Assembly (NCBI GenBank): GCA_964468805.1
Contig: CAYXWM010000076.1
Location: forward strand, 1 to 9,655
Source: CAYXWM01 sp964468805
GTDB lineage: Bacteria; Bacillota; Clostridia; Lachnospirales; WRBF01
DNA: 9,655 nt
Direction: 5' to 3'
Shown: piece after piece, positions 1 to 6,917 of the stretch
How positions within the stretch are numbered: the first letter of the stretch is position 1
Layout: every line of letters starts with the position of its first letter
Notes under the pieces: model-generated
What the model was told of the DNA's origin: nothing
Database searches by the model: none
The model's input: only the letters and a program-made list of their open reading frames with translations
Made by a program: the position numbers and the translations under genes

Positions 1-2
1 GC

Positions 3-413
3 CTGTTGAGGTATGTAGGTCAAACAGTAACTGTATTTACCGAAAGCGGTGGTCTTTCAGGCTCCGGTTTCACAGGAACTCTCGCCGGCATTTTTAACGG
101 TGCCGTTAGACTTATCACCCAAATCGGTGCGGCTCCCGCCTGTCCTATAGGAAGCAGCTGTATCGGCTATGATCAACCTTCTAACAACTCTTGCGGTTGG
201 GGTTGTGGCTGTGGTTGCGGATGTGGTTGCGGTGGCGGCAACGGTTATGCTACCGGCTACGGTAACGGCATTTCCAACTATAACTTGGGCTGGAATTGGG
301 GATATCCCAATCAAGTAAACAACATTGCATATCCCGCCGGATACAATTGGCTGGGTTCTGTATGTGAAATTCCGCTTTGCAAGATAGTAAGCTTTACTCA
401 TGTAGCTATCTGA
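3..413 (+). CDS. Gly/Cys-rich small barrel-like protein, 5'-truncated by the window edge
   Basis: The frame is open to the left edge, so the true start lies upstream. The TTG at base 6 is probably internal, because related clostridial proteins as I recall them begin a few residues before a YVGQTVT motif. About 136 residues are visible. The first ~40 (YVGQTVTVFT, then SGSGFTGTLAGIF and VRLITQIG) and the last ~20 (VCEIPLCKIVSF) look like strands of a small Sm-like or SH3-like beta-barrel. Between them sits a low-complexity insert with alternating Cys-Gly (bases 192-239), followed by Gly/Tyr/Asn-rich sequence. No signal peptide is visible, but the N-terminus is missing. The function is unknown. 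A spore-surface or metal-binding role is conceivable from the composition but is inference only. The gene ends in TGA followed directly by TAA, with hairpins downstream. Confidence 0.75.
   Translation: MLRYVGQTVTVFTESGGLSGSGFTGTLAGIFNGAVRLITQIGAAPACPIGSSCIGYDQPSNNSCGWGCGCGCGCGCGGGNGYATGYGNGISNYNLGWNWGYPNQVNNIAYPAGYNWLGSVCEIPLCKIVSFTHVAI
192..239 (+). repeat. Cys-Gly coding hexanucleotide repeat
   Basis: Degenerate tandem repeats of the form TGYGGN encode alternating Cys and Gly inside the first gene, including five Cys-Gly pairs in succession at 204-233. Third positions vary (TGT/TGC, GGC/GGT/GGA), so the repeat is maintained at protein level rather than being a fresh DNA slippage product. 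Repeats of this type can still change copy number between strains. Confidence 0.8.
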
Positions 414-428
414 TAAGCTTAAAAATTC

Positions 429-473
429 CGATTAAATTGCATTTTGCCCTCAAAGGCAGAATGCAATTAATCG
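429..473. terminator. Long stem-loop after the Gly/Cys-rich gene, possible terminator
   Basis: The arms at 429-448 and 455-473 pair over about 19 bp around a 6-nt loop (CTCAAA), with one bulged base and one G-U wobble. The plus strand has no T-run immediately after the stem. The minus strand does (TTTTT, complement of 421-425). It could act as a transcript 3'-end stabiliser for the upstream gene, or terminate minus-strand transcription. No minus-strand gene is visible here. Confidence 0.5.
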
Positions 474-480
474 AATCAAT

Positions 481-494
481 ACCGTTCTGACGGT
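481..494. repeat. Small perfect inverted repeat
   Basis: ACCGT (481-485) and ACGGT (490-494) flank a TCTG tetraloop. The stem is only 5 bp and A+T-rich sequence follows without a clean T-run. It may be part of the same 3'-end structure as the preceding large hairpin or an operator half. No function can be assigned. Confidence 0.4.
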
Positions 495-531
495 TAATTT
501 ATATTACTGCCGTTAATATATAAAATTTATA

Positions 532-565
532 AGCGTTCGCATATCTTTGCCAACGCTGTATTTTT
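532..565 (+). terminator. Candidate intrinsic terminator
   Basis: AGCGTTCGC (532-540) pairs with GCCAACGCT (549-557) across an 8-nt loop with one internal C-C mismatch. It is followed by GTATTTTT ending at 565. The stem is moderately stable and the T-tract starts three bases late, so it is plausible but not ideal. It would end transcripts coming from the Gly/Cys-rich gene. Confidence 0.45.
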
Positions 566-632
566 GAAATCAAACCTGAAATTTATGTCTCTCCGGACGA
601 ACTCTCACTGAAATTCATCGAAATTAACCTCT

Positions 633-644
633 GTTTATTATTTA
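633..644 (+). repeat. 12-bp direct repeat, left copy
   Basis: GTTTATTATTTA here is repeated exactly at 808-819, so the two copies bracket the long inverted repeat. The spacing resembles a target-site duplication, but the right copy overlaps the inverted repeat's outer block and the sequence is simple A+T, so a duplication by insertion is not established. Confidence 0.5.
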
Positions 645-647
645 CTC

Positions 648-811
648 AAACGAACTTGATTATTTATACTTAAATTCCCTTTTAACAGTAACAAAAGGTA
701 TATTTGTAGAGGTGAGCTATAAGTGTTGTTAAAAAACGCATAAGTAAACCGTAAACGTATAATAGCTTTTGTTACTGTTCTTTATTATTTAAGTATGTTG
801 CAAATTCGTTT
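648..811. repeat. Long three-block interrupted inverted repeat (164 bp)
   Basis: Three blocks on the left arm recur in reverse complement and matching order on the right arm. AAACGAACTTG (648-658) matches 801-811 with one mismatch, ATACTTAAAT (666-675) matches 787-796 exactly, and AACAGTAACAAAAG (684-697) matches 766-779 exactly over 14 bp. Spacers between blocks differ in sequence and slightly in length. The central 68 bases (698-765) contain a ribosome-binding-site-like AGAGGTGA and a TATAAT. The layout suggests a large hairpin, a MITE-like element or a regulatory leader. I cannot choose between these from one copy. Confidence 0.7.
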
Positions 812-819
812 ATTATTTA
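808..819 (+). repeat. 12-bp direct repeat, right copy
   Basis: Exact second copy of GTTTATTATTTA (first at 633-644). A shorter version, TTTATTATTT, also occurs at 781-790, which shows that this A+T motif recurs locally and weakens the case for a true target-site duplication. Confidence 0.5.
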
Positions 820-826
820 TTGCCCC

Positions 827-857
827 GGCTTTTGAGTTATTCTCAGAAGCCTTTTTT
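827..857 (+). terminator. Strong intrinsic terminator upstream of the propeller gene
   Basis: GGCTTTTGAG (827-836) and CTCAGAAGCC (842-851) form a 10-bp stem with one G-U wobble around a TTATT loop, followed directly by six T residues (852-857). This is the best intrinsic terminator in the window. It lies more than 400 bp after the first gene and 103 bp before the next start codon. It may therefore end a small non-coding transcript from 566-826, act as an attenuator for the downstream gene, or end long read-through from the first gene. Confidence 0.8.
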
Positions 858-865
858 GTATTATT

Positions 866-894
866 TTCAGAAACTTAAAAATATTAAATATAAG
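866..894 (+). promoter_or_regulatory. Candidate sigma-A promoter for the propeller gene
   Basis: TTCAGA (866-871, four of six matches to TTGACA) lies 17 bp before TATAAG (889-894, five of six matches to TATAAT). It sits just after the terminator and about 66 bp before the ATG. Because the DNA is A+T-rich, chance matches are common and this is only a candidate. Confidence 0.4.
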
Positions 895-960
895 TTTTGA
901 ATACAGAACTTTTTCTAAATATTCTCGTCATAATCAGAAAGTACCGAAAGGAGAATAGCA

Positions 961-3375
961 ATGAAAAAGTACATTATACTCTTATTAATGTTAGCAGCGG
1001 TGTTTATTACCTATTGTTATCCCAAAACAGCAACCGCAGAAGAAAATGCAGTTGTAGCAGGAGACTTACCGAAACAAGTTCTGCTTCGCCTTAACAGCGG
1101 AAAGGCTTTTGTAGACGAAACTTTAGTTTATATTGACGAAAAGGATTACGAAGCCGCTCCCTTTGAACAGGACGGCACGATTTATCTACCCTTACGTTTT
1201 GTTGCAAAATACTTTAATACCGACATTTCTTGGGACGAAAAAAATCAAGCTGTTGTGCTTGAAAAAAACGACTCCTCAAGCGTTACCATTCCCGTGGACA
1301 AAAACCAAATCACGGTAAACAAACAAACCGTTACCCTCAAAGACAAAACCATAATCAAAAACGGCAGAGTTTATATTACCGGCGAAGCTTTTAAAGTTGC
1401 TTTTTCAAGACAATTTTCACGCATGAACAGTTTTATTTCTTTGGGCAAAGAGTTCGAAATTAATGCTGACTATGAAAAATATTTCACCGAACTGCAAGGT
1501 TTACCGGTTATAGGAAGTAAAGAAAATCTCTTGAAAATTGCAGGCGACCTTGTACGCGAATCGAATGAAAGCGAGGAGTTCCGTTTCTTATTCAAAGATT
1601 TATCTGATTCAATGCCTGCAGCCGATTCCGGGGCTTCATTCAGCCCACCTCTTTCTTCAAACGCAGCACCGGCAGCTACTGCATCACAGGAATCAGGGGC
1701 TGTGAACGAATCCGATCGTAAAAGCGAAGACTTTTCAAAAACCAACATTCAGGTACAGGGTGTGGATGAAGGTGACGTAATTAAAACAGACGGAGAATAT
1801 ATTTATTACCTTAGAGAAAACAAATTAAGCGTAGTAAAGGCAGTTCCGGCAGAGGCCATGAAGGCTGAATATACAATCCATTTTCCCGGCGATAATTTTT
1901 ATCCATCGGAAATCTATACAGACAAAACTCGTCTTACTGTAATAGGTCAATCTCACCCATATACCAATATTCCCAAAACCACCGTTTATGTTTATGACAT
2001 TACAGATAAGCAAAACGTCAAAAAGGTAAGAGAATTAAACGCAGACGGTAACTATATGAACTCCAGAAAAATTGGTAATACAGTCTATCTTTTGTCCAAC
2101 GTATCGTTTTATTCCTTATACAGAGACAAAAACAACATCCAAACCCCTTCATACAGTGACTCTGTTAAGGGAAATGATTACAAGCAAATTGATTATAAAG
2201 ATATATATTATTGCCCGGGTTACGTGGATAGCAATTATACCGTAATAATGCGTTTTGATTTAAGCAAAGATAATGACCCCGCTAAAACTACTACGTTTTT
2301 CGGCACAGGTATGAATTTATACATGTCCCAAGACAATATGTATATTGCTGCTGCAAATTACAGTTATAACCCTAGGTTTACAGTCCAACCTGCTCCGGCA
2401 GATGAACCTATGATTGATATAGCCCCGAAATCTTTTATGAAAAAGGTATATCATGAGCCAAGCACCACTGTCTTTAAATTCAAATTGCTCCAAGAAGGTT
2501 CGGAAGCAGTAAGTTACGTTTCTCGAGGTGATGTGGACGGATTCGTATTAAATCAATTCTCCATGGATGAATATGACGGTAATTTCCGCATAGCTACCAC
2601 CGGCTCCAATGCGTCCGGCCAACAAAGCAACAATCTTTTTGTACTTGACAAAAACTTGAAAACCATAGGCAAAGTCACAAACATAGCACCCACCGAAAAA
2701 ATATATTCCGTGCGTTTTATGGGCAAGAGAGCCTATATGGTCACATTCAGAAAAGTAGACCCCTTATTCGCCATAGACCTTTCCAATCCCCAAGCACCGA
2801 AAATATTGGGTGCCTTGAAAATCCCGGGATACAGCGATTATCTACATCCTTATGACGAAAATCATCTTATAGGTTTCGGTAAGGATACAGTAGTTTACGG
2901 TGATTTAGCCTTGTATCAAGGCATGAAAATGTCCCTCTTTAACGTTACCGATCCCACAAACCCCAAGGAATTGTTTGTTGAAACAATCGGTGACAGAGGA
3001 ACAGATTCGGAGCTTTTGAGAAATCACAAAGCATTGCTCTTTTCCAAGGAAAAAAATATCCTTGCTTTCCCGGTAAGCCTCTTTGAAAAATCACCGGCAG
3101 ATAAAAACGATCCGCAAGCTTACGGTATTTACAAGGGTCAAGGTGCTTATGTCTACAGCATCGACTTAAATAAGGGCTTTATTAAAAAAGGCGTAATTTC
3201 CCACGAAACACCGGAATTCTTAAAAGTATCTGGTTTGTACGACGGTGACAGGCAATTATATGTTGACAGGATTATTTATATAGGAGATAATCTTTATACA
3301 GTCTCCGCCAACGGAATAAAAGCCAATTCTATGGCTGACTTAGCGTTAAAAGGTTCCGTTAAATTTAAGAATTAA
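961..3375 (+). CDS. Secreted stalk-domain and C-terminal beta-propeller protein
   Basis: The 804-residue protein starts at an ATG with an excellent ribosome binding site, AAAGGAG at 947-953, seven bases upstream. Residues 1-26 are a typical signal peptide: a KK start, a hydrophobic core, and a probable signal peptidase I site after ATA at 24-26. A Cys at residue 19 does not sit in a lipobox. Residues ~40-150 resemble the copper amine oxidase N-terminal-like (stalk) domain, with the characteristic YLPLRFVAKYF segment. Residues ~215-258 are a Ser/Ala/Pro-rich linker. From residue 261 (TNIQVQGVDEGDVIKTDG) to the end the sequence matches the hallmark of the secreted 'C-terminal beta-propeller' family (Pfam Beta_propel as I recall), distantly WD40-like. 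The biochemical role is unknown. It probably acts outside the membrane, in or on the cell wall. It lies 52 bp upstream of addB on the same strand with no terminator between, so read-through is likely, although no functional link is evident. Confidence 0.9.
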   Translation: MKKYIILLLMLAAVFITYCYPKTATAEENAVVAGDLPKQVLLRLNSGKAFVDETLVYIDEKDYEAAPFEQDGTIYLPLRFVAKYFNTDISWDEKNQAVVLEKNDSSSVTIPVDKNQITVNKQTVTLKDKTIIKNGRVYITGEAFKVAFSRQFSRMNSFISLGKEFEINADYEKYFTELQGLPVIGSKENLLKIAGDLVRESNESEEFRFLFKDLSDSMPAADSGASFSPPLSSNAAPAATASQESGAVNESDRKSEDFSKTNIQVQGVDEGDVIKTDGEYIYYLRENKLSVVKAVPAEAMKAEYTIHFPGDNFYPSEIYTDKTRLTVIGQSHPYTNIPKTTVYVYDITDKQNVKKVRELNADGNYMNSRKIGNTVYLLSNVSFYSLYRDKNNIQTPSYSDSVKGNDYKQIDYKDIYYCPGYVDSNYTVIMRFDLSKDNDPAKTTTFFGTGMNLYMSQDNMYIAAANYSYNPRFTVQPAPADEPMIDIAPKSFMKKVYHEPSTTVFKFKLLQEGSEAVSYVSRGDVDGFVLNQFSMDEYDGNFRIATTGSNASGQQSNNLFVLDKNLKTIGKVTNIAPTEKIYSVRFMGKRAYMVTFRKVDPLFAIDLSNPQAPKILGALKIPGYSDYLHPYDENHLIGFGKDTVVYGDLALYQGMKMSLFNVTDPTNPKELFVETIGDRGTDSELLRNHKALLFSKEKNILAFPVSLFEKSPADKNDPQAYGIYKGQGAYVYSIDLNKGFIKKGVISHETPEFLKVSGLYDGDRQLYVDRIIYIGDNLYTVSANGIKANSMADLALKGSVKFKN

Positions 3376-3403
3376 TCCCTTTATAGCGGTTCAACTTTAA
3401 ATT

Positions 3404-3422
3404 CTTTAAGCTTTTAAAGGAG
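3404..3422 (+). promoter_or_regulatory. addB ribosome binding site overlapped by a small hairpin
   Basis: The Shine-Dalgarno AAAGGAG (3416-3422) lies five bases before the addB ATG. CTTTAA (3404-3409) and TTAAAG (3414-3419) form a perfect 6-bp stem with a GCTT loop whose right arm covers the first half of this site. The stem is A/T-dominated and weak, so any effect on translation would be small. Confidence 0.5.
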
Positions 3423-3427
3423 CATAT

Positions 3428-6400
3428 ATGAGCCTAAGATTTATACTTGGCGGCAGCGGTTCGGGCAAAACCCACCGCTGCCTTTTTCAAATTAAAGAAG
3501 CATTAAGCCAATCCCAAAACCCCATAATTTACATAGTACCGGAACAATACTCTTTGGAAGCGGAACGCGAACTGACTTCCATTTGCAGCGGCGGTGCCCT
3601 TACTCGGGTAAATGTCCTAAGTTTTCAACGCCTGGCTTTTAATATCTTTTCAAAATGCGGCGGAACGGGCTTACCCCTTTTGGACGATACCGGCAAGATT
3701 ATGCTTTTGCGTAAAATATTGTCCCAATTGGCACCGGAGTTAAAATATTACGGCAATTCCGCGGGCAAACAGGGCTTTATGGAAAGCCTGGCTTCCATGA
3801 TAACCGAATTTTATCAATACTGCATTACAGAGGAAACCTTGGAGGAGCTTCTGCCCCGTATATCCAAAGAAAGTCTGAGAATAAAAATGCTCGACTTGAT
3901 GAAAATATATAAGGCTTACAAAAATTTCGCAGAAACAAATTATCTATCAACCGACCACAGCTTAAAATACTTTTCCGATAAACTGGACGAATACGACTAT
4001 TTAAAAGATGCCTTGGTCTGGGTAGACGGATTTTACGGTTTTACTCCCCAGGAATACAACGTTTTGCAACGATTGATGACTAGGGTTAAATCTTTAACTC
4101 TATGCCTTACTGTCGATTATCCAAAGGCAGATAAAATCAGACCTCTAGACCCATTTTTCGAAACCAAAAACACCTTAGCCCGGTTGATCAAATTGGCAGA
4201 GCAAACCGGTACAACTACAGAAAAACCCTTATTTTTAAAGAAATGTATACGTCATAAATCCTCACCGGAATTTTTATTTCTCAATAGGAATTTCTTCAAT
4301 TTCAAAAGCACAGCTTACGAGGAGCCGGCTACCAATATAGTAATTACATCGGTAACGGAAAAATACGAAGAAATCACCCAACTTGCTGAGGAAATTTCCT
4401 GTTTGGTATTGGAAAAGGGATACAGATATAAGGATATAGCCGTAATCTCCTCCGCAATCTCAAATTACGAAACCCCAATAAAAACCCTTTTCGATTTATA
4501 CGAAATCCCTTATTTCAGCGACAAACGCAGAGATATATCCTCTTATCCATTAACAGAGCTGATTTTGGGTGCTGTGGAGGTTTTTGCTTATAATCGCAAT
4601 TATGAATCCGTATTCAGATTTTTAAAAACCGGTCTGACGCCTCTTACTCAAGAGGAAACCGATATTTTGGAAAACTATGCTCTGGCTTACGGAATAAAGG
4701 GTTACAAATGGGATACAGAATTTAAATACGGTTTTGAGTCCGGTCAATTTCCCCAAGAGCAAGTAAATTCAGCAAAAGACAAGCTGAACGAGTGCTTAAA
4801 ATCCTTGGGTATAAAAAAACATATGACGGTAAAAGACTATGCTGTAAGCATTTTTAATATGTTGGAGTTTATGAAAGTAGAGGATAGACTTTCCGCTACC
4901 CACAAGAATGCAAAAGAATACAGCCAAGTTTGGAAAAAAATTTGCGGTTTATTTGATAAAACCGTTGAAATTCTCGGAGAAGAAAAGGTTTCCGCCGTAG
5001 AATTTCTTAAAATTTTGGAGGCAGGCATTAAATCCTGCGATATGGGTATTATTCCGGCTTCCCAAGACCAAGTTATTATAGGTGACCTTGAAAGAACTCG
5101 CCTGCCCAATATAAAGGCTCTGTTTGTTATCGGGGCTAACGATGAAAGTCTTTCCCATGAAGCAAGCGTAATTACCGACGAAGAACGCAGACATCTTTTA
5201 TCCGTAGGCGTAGAATTGGCACCGGACAAAAACCGAAAGATTATACAAGAACAATTACTGCAATACGCTGCCTTAACCAAACCCACGGATTACCTTTATT
5301 TAAGTTATCCAAACCTTAATGCCGAAGGCAAGGCAATGCGTCCTTCATTACTTATCTCAAAACTTCAAAAGCTTTTTCCGGAGCGTATCCATATAAAGAA
5401 ACAAAACCAACGCCCCAAACCTTCTTTCGGCAAAATAGGAAAAGTTTTGAGAAATTACTATGCCAATGAGCCTATTGACAATGAAGATACTGTATTACTG
5501 CAATATTTTTCTCTATCGGAAAAATACCAACCTAAGCTAAGAATTATAAAGAACATAGTCCTTGAAAACAAAGAGCAGACCAAACTTAATCAAAATACGG
5601 TAAAACGCCTTTATTCAAAAACCATACACAGCAGTGTTTCACGGCTGGAGCGGTTTGTTAAATGTCCCTTTTCTTATTTTGTACAATACTGCCTCTGTGC
5701 AAAAAAGCGTCCTGTTTTTGAAGTTAATCCTATGGATATAGGAAGTCTGTTTCATGAAGTATTGGATAAATTCTCAAAGCTCATGGAAAATTCCAAAACC
5801 TCATGGCGTAGCTTGACCCCGGACAATATTCAGCCTTTAATCGAAGAATGTATGGAAAGCCTGTCCGAATCTCTTCCTACTCATATTTTGGACAGCAATG
5901 CAGGATACCGATATATTTTGAAAAGGGTTAAGCGTATAGCCGCAAAATCGGTTTGGGCCTTATCCGAGCATATAAAAAGAGGAGAATTGGAGCCTTATGC
6001 TTCGGAGGTTGCTTTTAACGACAGTTCACCCTTACAAGCTATCTCCATTAATTTAAACAACAAAAACATACTGAAAATCACCGGAAGAATCGACCGTCTG
6101 GACATTATAGACAGCGACGGTAATCGATTTATACGTATTCTGGATTATAAATCCGGCAAAAAACGCTTTGATTTATCGGATATTTATTTCGGTATGCAAA
6201 TGCAATTACTTCTTTATCTTGATGCCTTGCTGGAAAACGGAGCGAACTTTTTCGGGCAAGAAAATATAGAGGGTAAAATTCTTCCCGGCGGAGTTTTTTA
6301 TTTTAACATAGACGACCCCATTGTTGAAAGCGACACGGAACTTACCGGAGAGTTACTTTCTTCTGCAATCCTGTCCGGCTTTAAAATGTCCGGTTTGGTA

Positions 6401-6748
6401 CTTGCCGACCCTGAACTGGTTAAAAAAATGGACAACGAAATAGATGGCCACAGCAACATTCTTCCTGTTTATATAAAGAAGGATAACGCCTTCGGCAGTG
6501 TTTCCCAAGTTGCCTCCTTGGAAAATTTCGATAAACTCAGAAATTTTGTAACCGAAAAAATCAGGGAAGTTGGCGAAAAAATAACCGACGGCAATATCAG
6601 CATCAATCCCTATAAAAAAGGCAAAGAAACCGGCTGTGATTACTGTATTTACAAATCCATCTGTGGCTTTGAACCCACATCAAAAGCAACTTACAATCAT
6701 GTTAAAAAAATAAAATCCGTTTCGGAAATTGTGCAAACCATAGAATAG
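3428..6748 (+). CDS. addB: AddB, nuclease/helicase-like subunit of AddAB
   Basis: AddB pairs with AddA to resect double-strand DNA breaks in the cytoplasm and load RecA after Chi recognition. In this family AddB carries one of the two nuclease domains. The 1106 residues compare with about 1166 in Bacillus subtilis. Visible features are a Walker A motif GGSGSGKT (8-15), a helicase-like core with GDLERTRLPN at 552-561, and a C-terminal RecB-family nuclease with GRIDRLD (Asp889, Asp892) and LDYKSGK (Asp906, Lys908). Four cysteines match the family's iron-sulphur cluster: Cys746 in KCPFSYF, then Cys1070, Cys1073 and Cys1079 in the C-x2-C-x5-C pattern. All key residues are present and the frame is intact, so it should be active. 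The ATG has an AAAGGAG site. addA, which usually follows directly in Firmicutes, is absent from this window. Confidence 0.96.
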   Translation: MSLRFILGGSGSGKTHRCLFQIKEALSQSQNPIIYIVPEQYSLEAERELTSICSGGALTRVNVLSFQRLAFNIFSKCGGTGLPLLDDTGKIMLLRKILSQLAPELKYYGNSAGKQGFMESLASMITEFYQYCITEETLEELLPRISKESLRIKMLDLMKIYKAYKNFAETNYLSTDHSLKYFSDKLDEYDYLKDALVWVDGFYGFTPQEYNVLQRLMTRVKSLTLCLTVDYPKADKIRPLDPFFETKNTLARLIKLAEQTGTTTEKPLFLKKCIRHKSSPEFLFLNRNFFNFKSTAYEEPATNIVITSVTEKYEEITQLAEEISCLVLEKGYRYKDIAVISSAISNYETPIKTLFDLYEIPYFSDKRRDISSYPLTELILGAVEVFAYNRNYESVFRFLKTGLTPLTQEETDILENYALAYGIKGYKWDTEFKYGFESGQFPQEQVNSAKDKLNECLKSLGIKKHMTVKDYAVSIFNMLEFMKVEDRLSATHKNAKEYSQVWKKICGLFDKTVEILGEEKVSAVEFLKILEAGIKSCDMGIIPASQDQVIIGDLERTRLPNIKALFVIGANDESLSHEASVITDEERRHLLSVGVELAPDKNRKIIQEQLLQYAALTKPTDYLYLSYPNLNAEGKAMRPSLLISKLQKLFPERIHIKKQNQRPKPSFGKIGKVLRNYYANEPIDNEDTVLLQYFSLSEKYQPKLRIIKNIVLENKEQTKLNQNTVKRLYSKTIHSSVSRLERFVKCPFSYFVQYCLCAKKRPVFEVNPMDIGSLFHEVLDKFSKLMENSKTSWRSLTPDNIQPLIEECMESLSESLPTHILDSNAGYRYILKRVKRIAAKSVWALSEHIKRGELEPYASEVAFNDSSPLQAISINLNNKNILKITGRIDRLDIIDSDGNRFIRILDYKSGKKRFDLSDIYFGMQMQLLLYLDALLENGANFFGQENIEGKILPGGVFYFNIDDPIVESDTELTGELLSSAILSGFKMSGLVLADPELVKKMDNEIDGHSNILPVYIKKDNAFGSVSQVASLENFDKLRNFVTEKIREVGEKITDGNISINPYKKGKETGCDYCIYKSICGFEPTSKATYNHVKKIKSVSEIVQTIE

Positions 6749-6786
6749 TAAGATTTGCAATTTCTTTAATAATATAAACCTTCAAA

Positions 6787-6831
6787 AAGAGTTTTAGGGA
6801 ATTATTTAAAAAAAGTTTCCCTAAAACTCTT
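6787..6831. terminator. Perfect 15-bp stem-loop after addB
   Basis: AAGAGTTTTAGGGAA (6787-6801) is exactly complementary to 6817-6831, with a 15-nt A/T loop. On the plus strand the following bases (GCCTTTCTAA) are only partly T-rich. On the minus strand five Ts overlap and follow the stem base. It probably marks the end of the propeller-addB transcription unit, possibly together with the smaller hairpin just downstream. Confidence 0.65.
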
Positions 6832-6839
6832 GCCTTTCT

Positions 6840-6861
6840 AATGCCCATCAAGCATTTTTTT
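6840..6861 (+). terminator. Short hairpin with T-run before the cardiolipin synthase gene
   Basis: AATGC (6840-6844) pairs with GCATT (6852-6856) around a 7-nt loop, and a run of seven Ts spans 6855-6861. The stem is short for an intrinsic terminator. Together with the large hairpin ten bases upstream it could form a composite terminator for addB. The remaining bases up to 6904 show no convincing promoter, only a weak CTGT/ACAG pair at 6882-6895. Confidence 0.45.
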
Positions 6862-6917
6862 AATTATACTTCCCAAAATATCTGTCAAGAAACAGTATCA
6901 CTTCCGGAGTGTGTGTT

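Larger units (their letters stand above)
414..960. other. 547-bp non-coding region with dense secondary structure
   Basis: No convincing gene of normal size is present. In order it holds a large hairpin, a small hairpin, a weak terminator, an unremarkable stretch (566-632), the long interrupted inverted repeat with its central ribosome-binding-site-like motif, a strong terminator, and the probable promoter and ribosome binding site of the propeller gene. The gap is unusually long for this otherwise compact window. A small RNA or a cis-acting leader is possible. I recognise no known riboswitch class in it. Confidence 0.6.

Noticed and set aside
57..401. Minus-strand open frame opposite the Gly/Cys-rich gene
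   Set aside because: It is Ala/Thr/Val-rich only because it mirrors the Gly/Cys repeat. It has no ribosome binding site or recognisable domain, and the plus-strand protein has clear conserved motifs.
758..763. Perfect TATAAT as a promoter for a short RNA ending at the 827-857 terminator
   Set aside because: No acceptable -35 lies 16-18 bp upstream and there is no extended TG motif. TATAAT is frequent by chance in such A+T-rich DNA, so it is not listed as a promoter.
4837..5286. Minus-strand open frame of 149 codons inside addB
   Set aside because: It lies wholly within a well-supported addB frame, has no family motif, and another minus-strand frame overlaps it, as expected for chance openings.
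6909..6917. GTG start for cardiolipin synthase nine bases before the ATG
   Set aside because: The GTG overlaps the only good Shine-Dalgarno (GGAG), which is correctly spaced for the ATG at 6918.
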